From NCBI RefSeq assembly GCF_900142935.1, contig NZ_FSRS01000001.1, positions 10,001 to 74,000 of the forward strand: DNA of 64,000 bases, written 5' to 3'. A model generated the notes under the pieces. That model did no database searches and had not been told where the DNA came from. It saw nothing but the letters and a program-made list of their open reading frames with translations. This document shows positions 53,222 through 62,583 of this stretch, in pieces. Origin of the DNA: Rhodovulum sp. ES.010. GTDB lineage: Bacteria; Pseudomonadota; Alphaproteobacteria; Rhodobacterales; Rhodobacteraceae. How positions within the stretch are numbered: position 1 is the first letter of the stretch; every line of letters begins with the position of its first letter. The position numbers and the translations under genes are program-made.

Positions 53222-54420
53222 GCGGCGCCGCGAAACTCCCCGTAACAGTTCTCTCGGGCTTCCTGGGCGCGGGAAAGACGAGCCTTCTGAACCATGTCCT
53301 GAACAACCGCGACGGGCGCCGCGTTGCTGTGATCGTCAACGACATGTCCGAGGTGAATATCGACGCCGACCTCGTCCGCGCGGGCAGCGAACTGTCGCGC
53401 GGCGAGGAAAAGCTTGTCGAGATGAGCAATGGCTGCATCTGCTGCACGCTCCGCGACGATCTGCTGATCGAGGTGCGCCGGCTCGCCGAGGCGGGCCGGT
53501 TCGACTACCTGCTGATTGAATCCACAGGCGTCTCGGAACCGCTGCCTGTCGCGGCCACTTTCGAATATCGCGACGGTCAGGACCGGTCGCTGTCGGACGT
53601 GGCCGAGCTCGACACGATGGTGACGGTGGTCGATGCCGCACACCTTTTGCGCGACTTCTCCAGCCAGGACTTCCTGAAGGACCGCGGCGAGGAGCTGGGG
53701 CCGGAAGATGAGCGCACGCTGGTCAACCTGCTGACCGACCAGATCGAATTTGCCGACGTGATCGTGCTGAACAAGGTGTCGCTCGCCTCGGCCGAAGACC
53801 TGGCCGCTGCCCGCGCCATCCTGCGCGCGCTGAACGCGGATGCGAAGATCATCGAGACCGATTACGCGAAGGTCGACGCGGCCGAGATCATGGGCACGGG
53901 CCGGTTCAGCTTCGAGGCGGCGCATCGTCACCCGACCTGGTTACAGGAGCTCTACGGCTTCGCCGACCACGTGCCCGAAGATGCCGAATACGGCATCACC
54001 AGCTTCGTCTACCGGGCCGAGCGCCCCTTCGATCCGGCGAAGCTGGCCGAATTTTTCGACACGCCGCTGCCCGGCGTGATCCGCGCCAAGGGGCATTTCT
54101 GGATCGCCACAAGGCCGCACTGGGCGGGCGAATTCTCGCTGGCGGGATCGGCGGTCGAGGTGAAGGCGCTGGGTCTCTGGTGGGCCGCCGTCCCCGAGAA
54201 GCACTGGCCGCCGGACGAGCGCGAGCGGATGGCCGCACGGGTGGCCGGCGAATTCGGCGACCGGCGGCAGGAGATGGTGTTCATCGGCACGCTGGGCACG
54301 ATGAACCGCGACCGGATCACGGCGATGCTGGATCGCTGCCTGGTGCCGGAAACCCGCTTCGAGCCGGACGCCTGGGCGCGCCTGCCCGACCCGTTCCCGC
54401 AATGGGGCCATGCCGCATGA
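53218..54420 (+). CDS. COG0523-family GTPase metallochaperone (ZigA/YciC-like)
   Basis: A 400-residue G3E GTPase: Walker A GFLGAGKT (14-21), the metal-binding GCICC motif (72-76), Walker B-type [12 protein letters not shown] and the NKVS guanine-specificity motif in [10 protein letters not shown]-terminal CobW domain follows ([45 protein letters not shown]). Members bind zinc with the CxCC site and hand it to target enzymes in zinc shortage; they are often Zur-regulated. Confidence 0.92.
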   Translation: MSGAAKLPVTVLSGFLGAGKTSLLNHVLNNRDGRRVAVIVNDMSEVNIDADLVRAGSELSRGEEKLVEMSNGCICCTLRDDLLIEVRRLAEAGRFDYLLIESTGVSEPLPVAATFEYRDGQDRSLSDVAELDTMVTVVDAAHLLRDFSSQDFLKDRGEELGPEDERTLVNLLTDQIEFADVIVLNKVSLASAEDLAAARAILRALNADAKIIETDYAKVDAAEIMGTGRFSFEAAHRHPTWLQELYGFADHVPEDAEYGITSFVYRAERPFDPAKLAEFFDTPLPGVIRAKGHFWIATRPHWAGEFSLAGSAVEVKALGLWWAAVPEKHWPPDERERMAARVAGEFGDRRQEMVFIGTLGTMNRDRITAMLDRCLVPETRFEPDAWARLPDPFPQWGHAA

Positions 54421-54656
54421 CGGGCAACGCGCGCAGCCCCCTGCCGGCGCGGTCGCGGACGAATCCGATGGCCGCCCATGACCGGTTGCCGCCGCCCGCC
54501 CGCGCCTGGGTCGCGCAGGCCGTCCTGCCCTGGAGCGCAACCTCCGTCGCCCGCATCTGGCACAAGGCCCTGGCCGAGACCGGCTGCGAAAACGAGGCCT
54601 TGAACAGGCTGTCTGCCGCAGAGCGCGCGACTCTCGCAAGGGAAAAGAGGGTCTGA
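54417..54656 (+). CDS. Small protein of the zinc operon (DUF6525-like)
   Basis: A 79-residue protein whose ATG overlaps the GTPase stop. [49 protein letters not shown] is the typical pattern of a small protein often placed after COG0523 genes in Rhodobacterales. Function unknown. Confidence 0.7.
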   Translation: MTGNARSPLPARSRTNPMAAHDRLPPPARAWVAQAVLPWSATSVARIWHKALAETGCENEALNRLSAAERATLAREKRV

Positions 54657-54965
54657 TTAGAAACGCACGATCGCCTCGAGAGCGCTGTCCTCCAGCGACG
54701 TTGGACAACAAACCAAGAGGTCGATTCAGGCTAGACCTCTGTTTGCCTCAGCATCTCTTGCGAATGCGCAAATTGCACGAAACGCTGCAATTTGGAGTTT
54801 AGGGCCGGATGATTGCTCGGCCTCTCGGCGAACGTGTTCCGTCGGCCTAAATTTTGAGCGCTGCGAAGAGCAGGAATGACGAGCCGCGTTGCAGCATGCT
54901 GAACTTGTTTTTGGCACGCGACCGGCTTTATGGGCATTGATTTGCAACGGTCACGATCTGCGCAT
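54657..54965. other. Intergenic, no gene seen
   Basis: About 310 AT-richer bases between the zinc operon and mob copy 2. Two short reverse frames overlap here, neither convincing. Confidence 0.35.
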
Positions 54966-55246
54966 TGCTGCCGTTTGTCCAGACCGCGGCGAACGACTGC
55001 TCGCCGCCCTTCGACGTATCCGGAAGGGTGCGATCAGCTTTCCGGCGGACTGCCGGGCACAGGTGGCTCGCAAGTATTACCCGGCCTGACGGGGGAGGTC
55101 GCCCGGATTTCCGAGCGGAGGATGATGATGCGCGGGGCCGCGTCCACGCAACTTGCCCGCGCCGCCTGCATCGCCCATAGGGAAGATTTCCGGAACAAGC
55201 TCGGATCCGGTCCGGTCGCCTCGCCGGGCATGCCGCTCCTCTTGCC

Positions 55247-57079
55247 TCACCTCATTTCCGGCCCTCCCGTTTCCGGCTCTGCCTCCGAGCTTATCTGGGC
55301 CGCCATATTCCGTGCCAGCTTGGCGACCGGGCGGGGCAGGGTAGTTTTCCGGTTTTCGGGGTCGAGGCAGGGCAGGTCGGGATGCGCGGCCTCGAGCGTG
55401 CCGAGGCGCTCCCGCCAGGCGGCCGGGTCTTCCCGGAAGGCCGCCAGGGCTGCGGGGCCAAGGACCAAGACCGGGCGCGCATTTTCCGGGATCGAATCCT
55501 CCAGCCCCGGGACCGGAACGCGATCGCAGGGCAGGCCTGTGGCCGCCGCCAGCTGCGCCCGCAGCCGGTCCGGCGGGTCCGGGTTCAGGGTGACGATGGC
55601 CAGCCGGTCCGCGCGCGCCCGCGCCGCGCGACGCAGCACCGCCGCCCGTCCGGACAGCAGCATGCCCGGGGCGGGCGGGTGGAACGGGTCGGGCGGGGCC
55701 GGCAGGTGGTCGGAGCGCGCGCAATAGGCCTGCGCGAAGTCCCGTGCCGTGCCCGACGTCCCGTTCCGGGAAGGGCGCCCCAGGAGGATGCGATCGGGGG
55801 TGGTCCGCGCCGCGCTGCCATCCGCGAAGACCAGGTCGATCCGGCGCGCCGACGCGTGGATGCGTTGGCGGAACCGATCCGCGCTTTGCCGGGCCGCCTT
55901 CAACACTCGCCCGATCCAGGCGCCAAGGCTCAGCCGGTCTCCGCTGGCCCCTCCAGCAGCGCGCGCAGGGCTGCCACGTTGTCCGCAATGCCCTCCAGCG
56001 CGTCCAGCTTCTCCTGCACGGCCTGGAGCGCGTGGGCCTGCCGCTCCAGCATGTCCTGCATCTCCAGGATCGTCTTGATCAGCCGGGCGGCGGCGGAACC
56101 CTCGGTCGTTTCCGGGTTCTGCAAGAGGTCGAGCAAGGGGTGCAGGGCCTGCACGTCCTTGCGCGTGTCCTCGAGCGTGCTCATCAGCACCTTGTCCGGG
56201 TCCGGCAAGGCCAGGGGGCTGCGGTGGGGCTGGGTCATGGGATGTCTCCTGTGTCATGGGGAAAACCGCCGGCGCGGGCTGTCCGGAAAGGGTGCGCAGC
56301 AGCAGGCCGGCGGCCAGCACCGGTTCCGCCCGGCGCAGGGCCGCGGCATGGGCGAACCGGGCGCGCATGCGGGCGGGTTCGAAATCATGGCCAAGGGCGG
56401 AGAGGCGCAGGGAGAGCGTCCCCGCCTGCCGGCAGACAAGGCTGCGGGTGTCATGGCCGGTGGTTTCGATCTCGACCCTTATCGGGCTGCCGACCGCCTC
56501 CAGCGCGGCGTTCAGCCCGGGCAGGTCCGTCGGCCGCCGCGCGAAGGCCGCGTTCAGGTCCCGGGCCAGACGCGGGGCATGGACATGCTCGGCCAGGCGC
56601 CGCTTGGGCACATGCCCCGACAGGCGGACGTCGCGACCGCGGCTTTAATGCGGTTCTTCAAGGCCCAGCCGCCGGGCCAGCCTCCGGTGTGTCGCATCTG
56701 TATGGGCGGGGCTTGTGTTGGGGCAGAGGGGAAAGCCGAGGATGGTGCAGAGCGCAGCAAAGCCATGGGCGTGATCGCAGGCCGCATCGGTGTGGCGCAC
56801 GAGGAGCCAGGGCGTCATGTCCGGCGGCAACCCGTGTCGAGCGAGCACTGATCGGAATACGGCCAGCCATTGGGGCCGGGAGAGCCAGAGCCCCTCCGGC
56901 GCCGACAGGGTGACGTGGACGAAACCCGCGCGACCGGGTTCGGCATAGCGCTGGAAAAACCGGCGCGCCCGGGTCGGGCTGGACACGGGCACCGTGCCGC
57001 CCAGCAGCTCATGGCCGGGCCGCATGTCGTAGCTCTTCAGGCGTTCGGCCGTCTGGTGGAATTGCAGATGGGGGCGCAT
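55247..57079 (-). pseudogene. mobA: MobA-like relaxase, interrupted by a stop
   Basis: The frame is that of mobA copy 1. The first 144 residues (MRPHLQFHQTAERLKSYDMRPG to RRLGLEEPH, with the VHVTLSAPEG and HTDAACDHAHGF motifs) end in TAA at 56645-56647, where copy 1 has TAC for Tyr. The frame then continues for another 465 codons without shift. So one base change split it. The N-terminal fragment has the catalytic motifs and might still act, but it is best called a pseudogene. Confidence 0.85.
55930..56238 (-). CDS. Nested MobB-like helical protein, copy 2
   Basis: A 102-residue relative of the protein at 39256-39555: LALPDPDKVLMSTLEDTRKDVQALHPLLDLLQNPETTEG is nearly unchanged. It has three extra residues in the C-terminal half. 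Its frame remains intact although the enclosing mobA is broken. Confidence 0.8.
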   Translation of the reverse strand: MTQPHRSPLALPDPDKVLMSTLEDTRKDVQALHPLLDLLQNPETTEGSAAARLIKTILEMQDMLERQAHALQAVQEKLDALEGIADNVAALRALLEGPAETG

Positions 57080-57426
57080 CAGCCCCGCTCCGATCCCGCC
57101 GGCAGATGGGCCAGAAACATCTGTTCGGCGGCATCCAGCAACCGCTCGATCCGGTCCCGGGGGATCGGGCTGTCCGTGGCCTGGGCGAGGTGCAGAAGCG
57201 CGTTCAGAAGCTCGCCGATCCGGGCGATCTCGCGGGCGAGCCGCATGTCGTGCGACACCTGCGCGGACAACAGGCGCGTGCGGATGAACTCCGCAAGCTG
57301 GGCGTAACCGTGTTCCTGCGCCCGGCGCTGCAACTCTGCCTCCTCCGCGGGCGTGGTGCGGAACTTGATCACCCTGGAACGCTTGGTGGTGTTCGAGGCT
57401 GCGAACGGTTCGGTCATGGTGCGCAT
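57079..57426 (-). CDS. mobC: MobC-like relaxosome protein, copy 2
   Basis: A 115-residue MobC from MRTMTEPFAASN. The first 30 residues differ from copy 1 more than the rest; from RRAQEHGYAQLAEFIRTRLL on they are nearly the same. Overlaps the mobA start. Confidence 0.85.
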   Translation of the reverse strand: MRTMTEPFAASNTTKRSRVIKFRTTPAEEAELQRRAQEHGYAQLAEFIRTRLLSAQVSHDMRLAREIARIGELLNALLHLAQATDSPIPRDRIERLLDAAEQMFLAHLPAGSERG

Positions 57427-57691
57427 GGTCAGGTCTCCTTGTTTTAGCCGGGCGGACTTCGCCCGGGGGTGCATGGAGAACCTATGACACCACCCCGAAA
57501 ATCCCGATCCGGGTGGGGTAGAGAAGCGGCAGGGATGTGCAGATTTCTGTGGAAAACCCAGCCGGTTCTCGCGGAGACGGCGCGCAGGATCGGTCATGTC
57601 GGCCGCGGCCGGCGGCGCATGTTCGGGCGTTTCCGGGAAAATGCGGACCGGCCGGGCGTGCGAGGAAATGTCGTTCAATAACGCCACCGGG

Positions 57692-57716
57692 CCCGCGTAT
57701 TAGGTACTTACGCGGG
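57692..57716. other. Hairpin in mob copy 2, candidate oriT part
   Basis: CCCGCGTA and TACGCGGG pair around a 9-base loop, matching 41010-41033. The stem is unchanged between copies while the loop has one extra base, which suggests selection on the stem. Confidence 0.5.
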
Positions 57717-57797
57717 AGCGGCTGGCCCGTACGGCACCGCCGCGTTGCCTGGCGGTGCCCGCAACGATCCAGGGGACGGCAGGCATGGCTATCGCGC

Positions 57798-57902
57798 TCA
57801 GGTCGAACGCGAGCATCGCGCCTCCCCGTTGCGGCCAGGACGCCTCCGCTCCGCGCTCACGTAGAAGTTCGCGCTGTCCGAGATCGCGACCGCGCGGGTC
57901 AT
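57798..57902 (-). pseudogene. umuC: Truncated umuC
   Basis: Starts ATG 57902 overlapping the umuD stop. VAISDSANFYVSAERRRPG is the N-terminus of a UmuC-type Y-family polymerase (the DSANFYVS block with the catalytic Asp), but similarity ends after about 25 codons where mob copy 2 begins. No polymerase can be made. Confidence 0.82.
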
Positions 57903-58333
57903 TCGATCGGGTAGCGCCGCACCACGCCGGAGATGACGCCCCAGATCTCGCTTTCCTCGGTGAGCGGGATGTCCGGATAAGCTTCCCGGCTGTTCGCCGG
58001 GGCCAGGTAGAACCGTCCCTCCCGTTTGCGCAGGATCTTGGCGGTCACGGCGCCCTCGACGACGGCCAGGACCGCCCTGCCGATTCGCCGCTTCCCGGCC
58101 CGGTCCACGGCGATCAGGTCCCCGTCCCGGATCCCCGCGTCCCACAGGCAGTCGGCCTCCACCCGCCACCAGAAGGTGGAGGTCGGGTGACGCACGATCC
58201 ACGCGATCGGATCGATCTCATCCTCGAGGTCATCGGCCGCGGGAGAGGGAAAGCCCGCGCTTGCGCGCGGTAGCGCGAGCCGCTGAGACGGGCTTGGGAT
58301 GCGAACGGGTTTGTCGATCGGGTAAATCGGCAT
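57899..58333 (-). CDS. umuD: UmuD-like S24 peptidase with Ser to Cys change
   Basis: A 144-residue protein from MPIYPIDKP (GTG at 58348 possible). ASAGFPSPAADDLEDEIDP is the UmuD cleavage region, with Ala-Gly at the cut site. The nucleophile region reads VEADCLWDAGIRDGDLIAVD where UmuD has xSGDSMIDGGISDGD; Ser is replaced by Cys. The general-base Lys is kept in AVTAKILRKR. The protein may cleave poorly or use a Cys nucleophile. It precedes a truncated umuC. Confidence 0.85.
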   Translation of the reverse strand: MPIYPIDKPVRIPSPSQRLALPRASAGFPSPAADDLEDEIDPIAWIVRHPTSTFWWRVEADCLWDAGIRDGDLIAVDRAGKRRIGRAVLAVVEGAVTAKILRKREGRFYLAPANSREAYPDIPLTEESEIWGVISGVVRRYPIE

Positions 58334-58635
58334 GGGGCTTGTGGTCACGGTATGTTCTTTCGGGAGCACTAGCAGATCCGACGGTAAATCCAAGTGGCCA
58401 AAGGCATGAAGCGATGTGCTTTGCGTGGTGGGCGGCGTTCTGCCTGTCGAAAGCCTCGCTCGCGGGCTCGGAGCTGCTCAGCTCCGAAAAGAGGCGCGGC
58501 AAGTCCTGTGCTGGCGGCGTTTCTGGCGGGTGCGATCCGTAACGCGTCCTGTATGAAGCTCAGCGAGTTCGCCCTTGCAGAATATTAAGAAAATACGTAT
58601 ATTCTGCCTAACGCAGAAGACCATGGTGATCCACG

Positions 58636-58878
58636 ATGAAACAGTTTGCGGCGGGCGACCTCACCCGTAACACGGGCGATCTCTTCGAGGCCGCAACCCT
58701 CGCCCCCGTCGCAATCACGAAGCATCGCAAAGCGCGGTTCGTGATCATGTCGATGGAACGGTTCGAGGCGCTCACATCCGGGCGCGGGTCGCAGGTCGCG
58801 GTGGATGTTGCCGATATGCCGGAGGACCTGGGCACGCTCCTGGACGAGGGCCTCGAGGATCACTTCCGTGGTCGCTGA
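58636..58878 (+). CDS. Phd/YefM-like antitoxin
   Basis: An 80-residue protein: MKQFAAGDLTRNTGDLFEAATLAPVAITKHRKARFVIMSMERFEAL is the Phd/YefM N-terminal fold (short strand-helix then APVAITKH.K..FV.M). The C-terminal DLGTLLDEGLEDHF binds the toxin. Overlaps the toxin start. A degraded copy lies at 42334. Confidence 0.88.
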   Translation: MKQFAAGDLTRNTGDLFEAATLAPVAITKHRKARFVIMSMERFEALTSGRGSQVAVDVADMPEDLGTLLDEGLEDHFRGR

Positions 58879-59287
58879 TTTCCCGGCTGCGGGTCAGGTC
58901 TTCGACTATCACTACCTCTGGAAATGGCAGGCGGATCGCGGTGAGACGGAAGGCCGCAAGAAGCGACCGAGTTGCGTCGTCATCGTAGTCACGAACGCGG
59001 CCGGGCATCACGTCATGTTCATCGCGCCGATCACCAGCAAAGCGCCGGATGCGGGCCGGGTCGCCTTGGAAGTTCCAGAAACCGAGGCACGGCGTGCAAA
59101 CCTCGACACCCATCTGCCGCTTTGGGTGATCGTAGACGAGTTGAACGCCGATATCCTCGAGACCTCCTATACGCTTGAAGAGCGCGCAGCCCGCGGATCG
59201 TTTAGCCCGGCCTTTACCGACGCGATCCTGCGCGGTGTTCAGCGCCTGCGTGCGGGTGGCAGACTGAACCTGTCGAACCGTTCATAG
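58868..59287 (+). CDS. PemK/MazF-like toxin
   Basis: About 139 residues from the GTG at 58868, inside the end of the antitoxin. GKKRPS-like GRKKRPSCVVIVVTNAAGHHVMFIAPITSKAP resembles the beta-barrel of PemK/MazF RNases. Pairing with a Phd antitoxin is unusual for this fold but known. Intact; the copy at 42334-42612 is dead. Confidence 0.75.
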   Translation: MVADFPAAGQVFDYHYLWKWQADRGETEGRKKRPSCVVIVVTNAAGHHVMFIAPITSKAPDAGRVALEVPETEARRANLDTHLPLWVIVDELNADILETSYTLEERAARGSFSPAFTDAILRGVQRLRAGGRLNLSNRS

Positions 59288-59358
59288 ATTTGGCCGTCTC
59301 CGCAGGGGGCGGACTTGTGAATAGGCGCCGAAACTTGACCCAACTGGGTGGGCAACCA

Positions 59359-59500
59359 AGCCATTGAAGCTTTCAGCGCCGTGGCCGGGGTCAACACCTG
59401 CGCAGATCATGATCCCACCTGATCGCCAGAAGATGTCATGATTGCAGAGTGTTGGCCCCCAAGAAGGGAGGGTCATGTGTCCATGCCGATCCACACCGGA
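59359..59500 (+). repeat. Repeat after Phd-toxin, partner of 48718-48860
   Basis: About 140 bases similar to the segment that follows ParDE. It lies between the toxin and the RND permease. See the partner entry for the shared blocks. Confidence 0.7.
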
Positions 59501-59527
59501 CCACCCAACGGGGGCACGCCACCGCCC

Positions 59528-62500
59528 TCAGGCGGCTTCGCGTGCCTCCCGATCGGCTTTCGGAAACATCAGCGAATAGAAGACCGGTGCCGCGATCAGC
59601 GTCAGGACCGAGGCGAACCCGAGCCCGCCCATGATCGTCACCGCCATCGACGCGAAGAACGCATCCCACAGAAGCGGGATCATCCCGAGGATCGTCGTCA
59701 CCGCCGCCAGCACGACCGGCCTTAGCCGCGAAGTGGAGGCGCGCACGATGGCCTCACGGAAGGCGACACCTCCGGCGCGGGTGAGGTCGATCTCCTCTAC
59801 CAGCACGATGCCGTTCTTGATCAGCATCCCCGACAGCGACAGCAGACCCAAGAGCGCTGTGAAGCTGAACGGCAGCCCGGTGCCCAGAAGGCCGATCGCC
59901 ACGCCGTTCACCGCCATCGGCACGAGCAGCCACACGATCAGCGGCTGGCGCAGCCGCCCGAAGAGCAGGATCGAGATCACCACCATGATGATGAGCGACA
60001 GGGGAAGCTGCTTGCCGAGGCTTTCCTGCGCCTCGGTTGAGCTTTCGTATTCGCCGCCCCATTCCATCGTATAGCCGTCCGGCAACTCCATCGCCTCGAT
60101 ATCGGCGCGGAGAGTGTTGAACACGGCCGAGGCGTTCATCCCGGCAGGGATCCCGGCTTCGACCGTGATCGTAGATACCCGGTCGCGGCGCTGGATGAGC
60201 GTGTCCTCGATGCCGAAATCGAAGCCGTTGATGATCTGCTCCACGGGAATGAAGGTCTGCGCGGCATCGGAATAGACGACCTGGTCGATCAGGTGCGCCG
60301 CACCCGGTTGGGTCGCGCCTGGCATGCGCACGAGGATCGGAATCAGCCGGTCGTTCTCGCGATAGACACCGGCGCGTGCGCCGTCCGTTGCGGTCAAAAG
60401 CGCGGTGGCGAGATCCTCGCGGGCGACGCCGGCCGTCTTCGCGCGCTCATCGGCGTAATCGGGCTTCAGGACAAGCTCGCGCTCGCGCCAATCGGTACGC
60501 AGGTCCTGCACGTTGCTCGTCGCTGCCTGCATCCGGTCCGCCGCTTCCTTCGCAAGCCCGCGCAGCACATCCGCGTCCGAGCCTGAAAAGCGCACCGCGA
60601 TCGGTGAGCCGCCGCCCGGACCGAAGGCCAGCCGCTCGGTGCGGAACTCGCCTTCGGGCAGATGCGACTGGCCGAAGCTCTCGAGATCGTCGCGGAGGGG
60701 CGGGATGTCCTCGAGCGTCTCGGTGCGGATCACCAGATGCCCGTAGGTCGGCAGCGATTCCTCGGGCGAGTAGGTCAGCATGAAGCGCGTCGCGCCGCGG
60801 CCCACGAAAGTCGCGACCGAGACGATCTCGTCTCGCTCCGAAAGCCAGTTTTCCACCAGCGCCATGTCCTCGGCCGTGGCGTTGATGCTAGCCCCTTGGG
60901 GCAGCTTGTAATGGACGTAGAAGATCGGCGTGTTGCTGTCGGGGAAGAACTGCTGTTTCACTTGGCCTAAGCCCCAGTAGCAGACTACCGTCAGGGCGAG
61001 CAGCGCCGCGATCACGAGCCAGCGAACCCGCAGCGCGCCGCGTAGGATCGCGCCGTAGGCCCGGAAGACCGGCCCGCCATAGGCATCGCCTGCCTCGCCC
61101 GACCCTTGGCGGAAGACGTAATGCGCCAGAAGCGGCGTCACGGTGATTGCGAGCACCCAAGACAGGAGAAGGGAAATGCCGATCACGGCAAAGAGCGAGA
61201 ACAGGAACTCGCCCGTCGCATCGGGCGAAAGCCCGATCCCGGCGAAGGCCATGATGCCGATCACGGTCGCACCAAGCAGGGGGAGCTGGGTCTTGCCCGC
61301 GACGTCCTCGGCTGCCTCGCGCGAGGATTTGCCCTGGTCCATGTCACCCTGCATCCCCTCGGCGACGACGATGGCGTTGTCCACCAGCATCCCCATTGCG
61401 ATGATGAGCGCGCCGAGCGAGATCCGCTGCATCTGCAGATCGCCAAGCGCCATGAAGAAGAGCGTACCGACCACGGTCAGAAGCAAGGTCGAGCCCACGA
61501 CCACGGCCGATCGCCAACCCATGAAGAGTGCGAGGACCAGCACCACGATGCCGACGGACATGGCGAGGTTGATCAGGAAACTCGTCGAGGCCTCGTCGAC
61601 CACAACGTGCTGCTGATAGATTGAGTGCAGCTCCACGCCCAAAGGGATGTCCGGCTGCAAGGCGTCGAGTTGGGCGTCGACCGCACGGCCCACATCGACG
61701 ATGTTCTCGCCCTGCCGTCCCGAGACGCCCAGCGTGAAGGCCTCTTCCCCGTCAAAACGGATGATCGTCGACGGATCGGCGACGCGCTCGCGGTAGACGC
61801 GCGCGAAATCGGTGATCTCGATCACGTCGCCCTGAACGCCGATCGTCAGGCCGCGGATGTCATCTACCGTGCCCGAGCCTTCGGGCGCATCGATGCGGAT
61901 TTCCTGGCCCCACTGGCTGACGGAGCCCGCATCCGAGACTGCGTTCGAGTTGGAGATCGCTTGCGCGATCGCGCCGGGCGAGATCCCGAGATTCTTGATG
62001 AGCGCCTTGTCCGGCTCCACGAAGATACGCTCTTCGGGAAGCCCCGCAAGCGCGACATCGGCAACACCTTCGACGGACAGAAGCTCGCGCCTGAGATATT
62101 CCCCGAGCTCGTGTATCTCGGCATCGGAAAAGCCGGGCGCGGTCACCGCGTAGAAGATGCCGTAGACGTCGCCGAAGCTGTCGTTGACCTGGCTCGGTCC
62201 CGCGCCCGAGGGCAGCTGGTTCTGGGCGTCCGAGACCTCCTTGCGCAGCTTGTCCCAGATCTGCGGCAACTCGGTGCCGTCATAGGTCGACTGGATATGC
62301 ACCGTGATACGGCTCGTACCGGGCTTGTTGGAGGAGGTGATGTAGTCGATCTCGGACATCTGCTGGATCGCCGATTCCAGGGGTTCGCTGACTTCTGTCG
62401 CGACCTGTTCGGCCGATGCACCGGGATATTGGGTTAAGACCACGGCCGACTTGATGGTGAAGGCCGGATCCTCGAGCCGGCCCATCGTGGCAAAGCCCCA

Positions 62501-62578
62501 GAGGCCGCCCAGCAGGCAGCCGATCATCAGCATCCAGGTCAGAAGAGAGCGGTCGATGGCTTCGCGTGCGATGGACAT
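59528..62578 (-). CDS. RND efflux permease (AcrB/HAE1-like)
   Basis: A 1016-residue inner-membrane pump from ATG 62578, which has GGGAGGTGA seven bases upstream. The ends SIAREAIDRSLLTWMLMIGCLLGGLWG and FFASMAVTIMGGLGFASVLTLIAAPVFYSL are typical, with two periplasmic loops. In helix 4, GMLVDNAIVVAEGM has one Asp where AcrB has two (VDDAIV), as in several RND subgroups. It should form a tripartite pump with the adaptor and an outer-membrane channel not in the window. Substrate unknown. Confidence 0.93.
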   Translation of the reverse strand: MSIAREAIDRSLLTWMLMIGCLLGGLWGFATMGRLEDPAFTIKSAVVLTQYPGASAEQVATEVSEPLESAIQQMSEIDYITSSNKPGTSRITVHIQSTYDGTELPQIWDKLRKEVSDAQNQLPSGAGPSQVNDSFGDVYGIFYAVTAPGFSDAEIHELGEYLRRELLSVEGVADVALAGLPEERIFVEPDKALIKNLGISPGAIAQAISNSNAVSDAGSVSQWGQEIRIDAPEGSGTVDDIRGLTIGVQGDVIEITDFARVYRERVADPSTIIRFDGEEAFTLGVSGRQGENIVDVGRAVDAQLDALQPDIPLGVELHSIYQQHVVVDEASTSFLINLAMSVGIVVLVLALFMGWRSAVVVGSTLLLTVVGTLFFMALGDLQMQRISLGALIIAMGMLVDNAIVVAEGMQGDMDQGKSSREAAEDVAGKTQLPLLGATVIGIMAFAGIGLSPDATGEFLFSLFAVIGISLLLSWVLAITVTPLLAHYVFRQGSGEAGDAYGGPVFRAYGAILRGALRVRWLVIAALLALTVVCYWGLGQVKQQFFPDSNTPIFYVHYKLPQGASINATAEDMALVENWLSERDEIVSVATFVGRGATRFMLTYSPEESLPTYGHLVIRTETLEDIPPLRDDLESFGQSHLPEGEFRTERLAFGPGGGSPIAVRFSGSDADVLRGLAKEAADRMQAATSNVQDLRTDWRERELVLKPDYADERAKTAGVAREDLATALLTATDGARAGVYRENDRLIPILVRMPGATQPGAAHLIDQVVYSDAAQTFIPVEQIINGFDFGIEDTLIQRRDRVSTITVEAGIPAGMNASAVFNTLRADIEAMELPDGYTMEWGGEYESSTEAQESLGKQLPLSLIIMVVISILLFGRLRQPLIVWLLVPMAVNGVAIGLLGTGLPFSFTALLGLLSLSGMLIKNGIVLVEEIDLTRAGGVAFREAIVRASTSRLRPVVLAAVTTILGMIPLLWDAFFASMAVTIMGGLGFASVLTLIAAPVFYSLMFPKADREAREAA

Positions 62579-62583
62579 GTATC

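Larger units (their letters stand above)
54966..57828 (-). mobile_element. Mobilisation module, copy 2
   Basis: Diverged copy of 38298-41150 with the same genes and hairpin. mobA is interrupted by a nonsense change. Its right edge falls within the umuC gene, which is cut after about 25 codons. Confidence 0.8.

Noticed and set aside
53128..53931. Minus-strand frame opposite the COG0523 gene
   Set aside because: The plus strand has the full set of G3E GTPase motifs; the reverse frame is a shadow.
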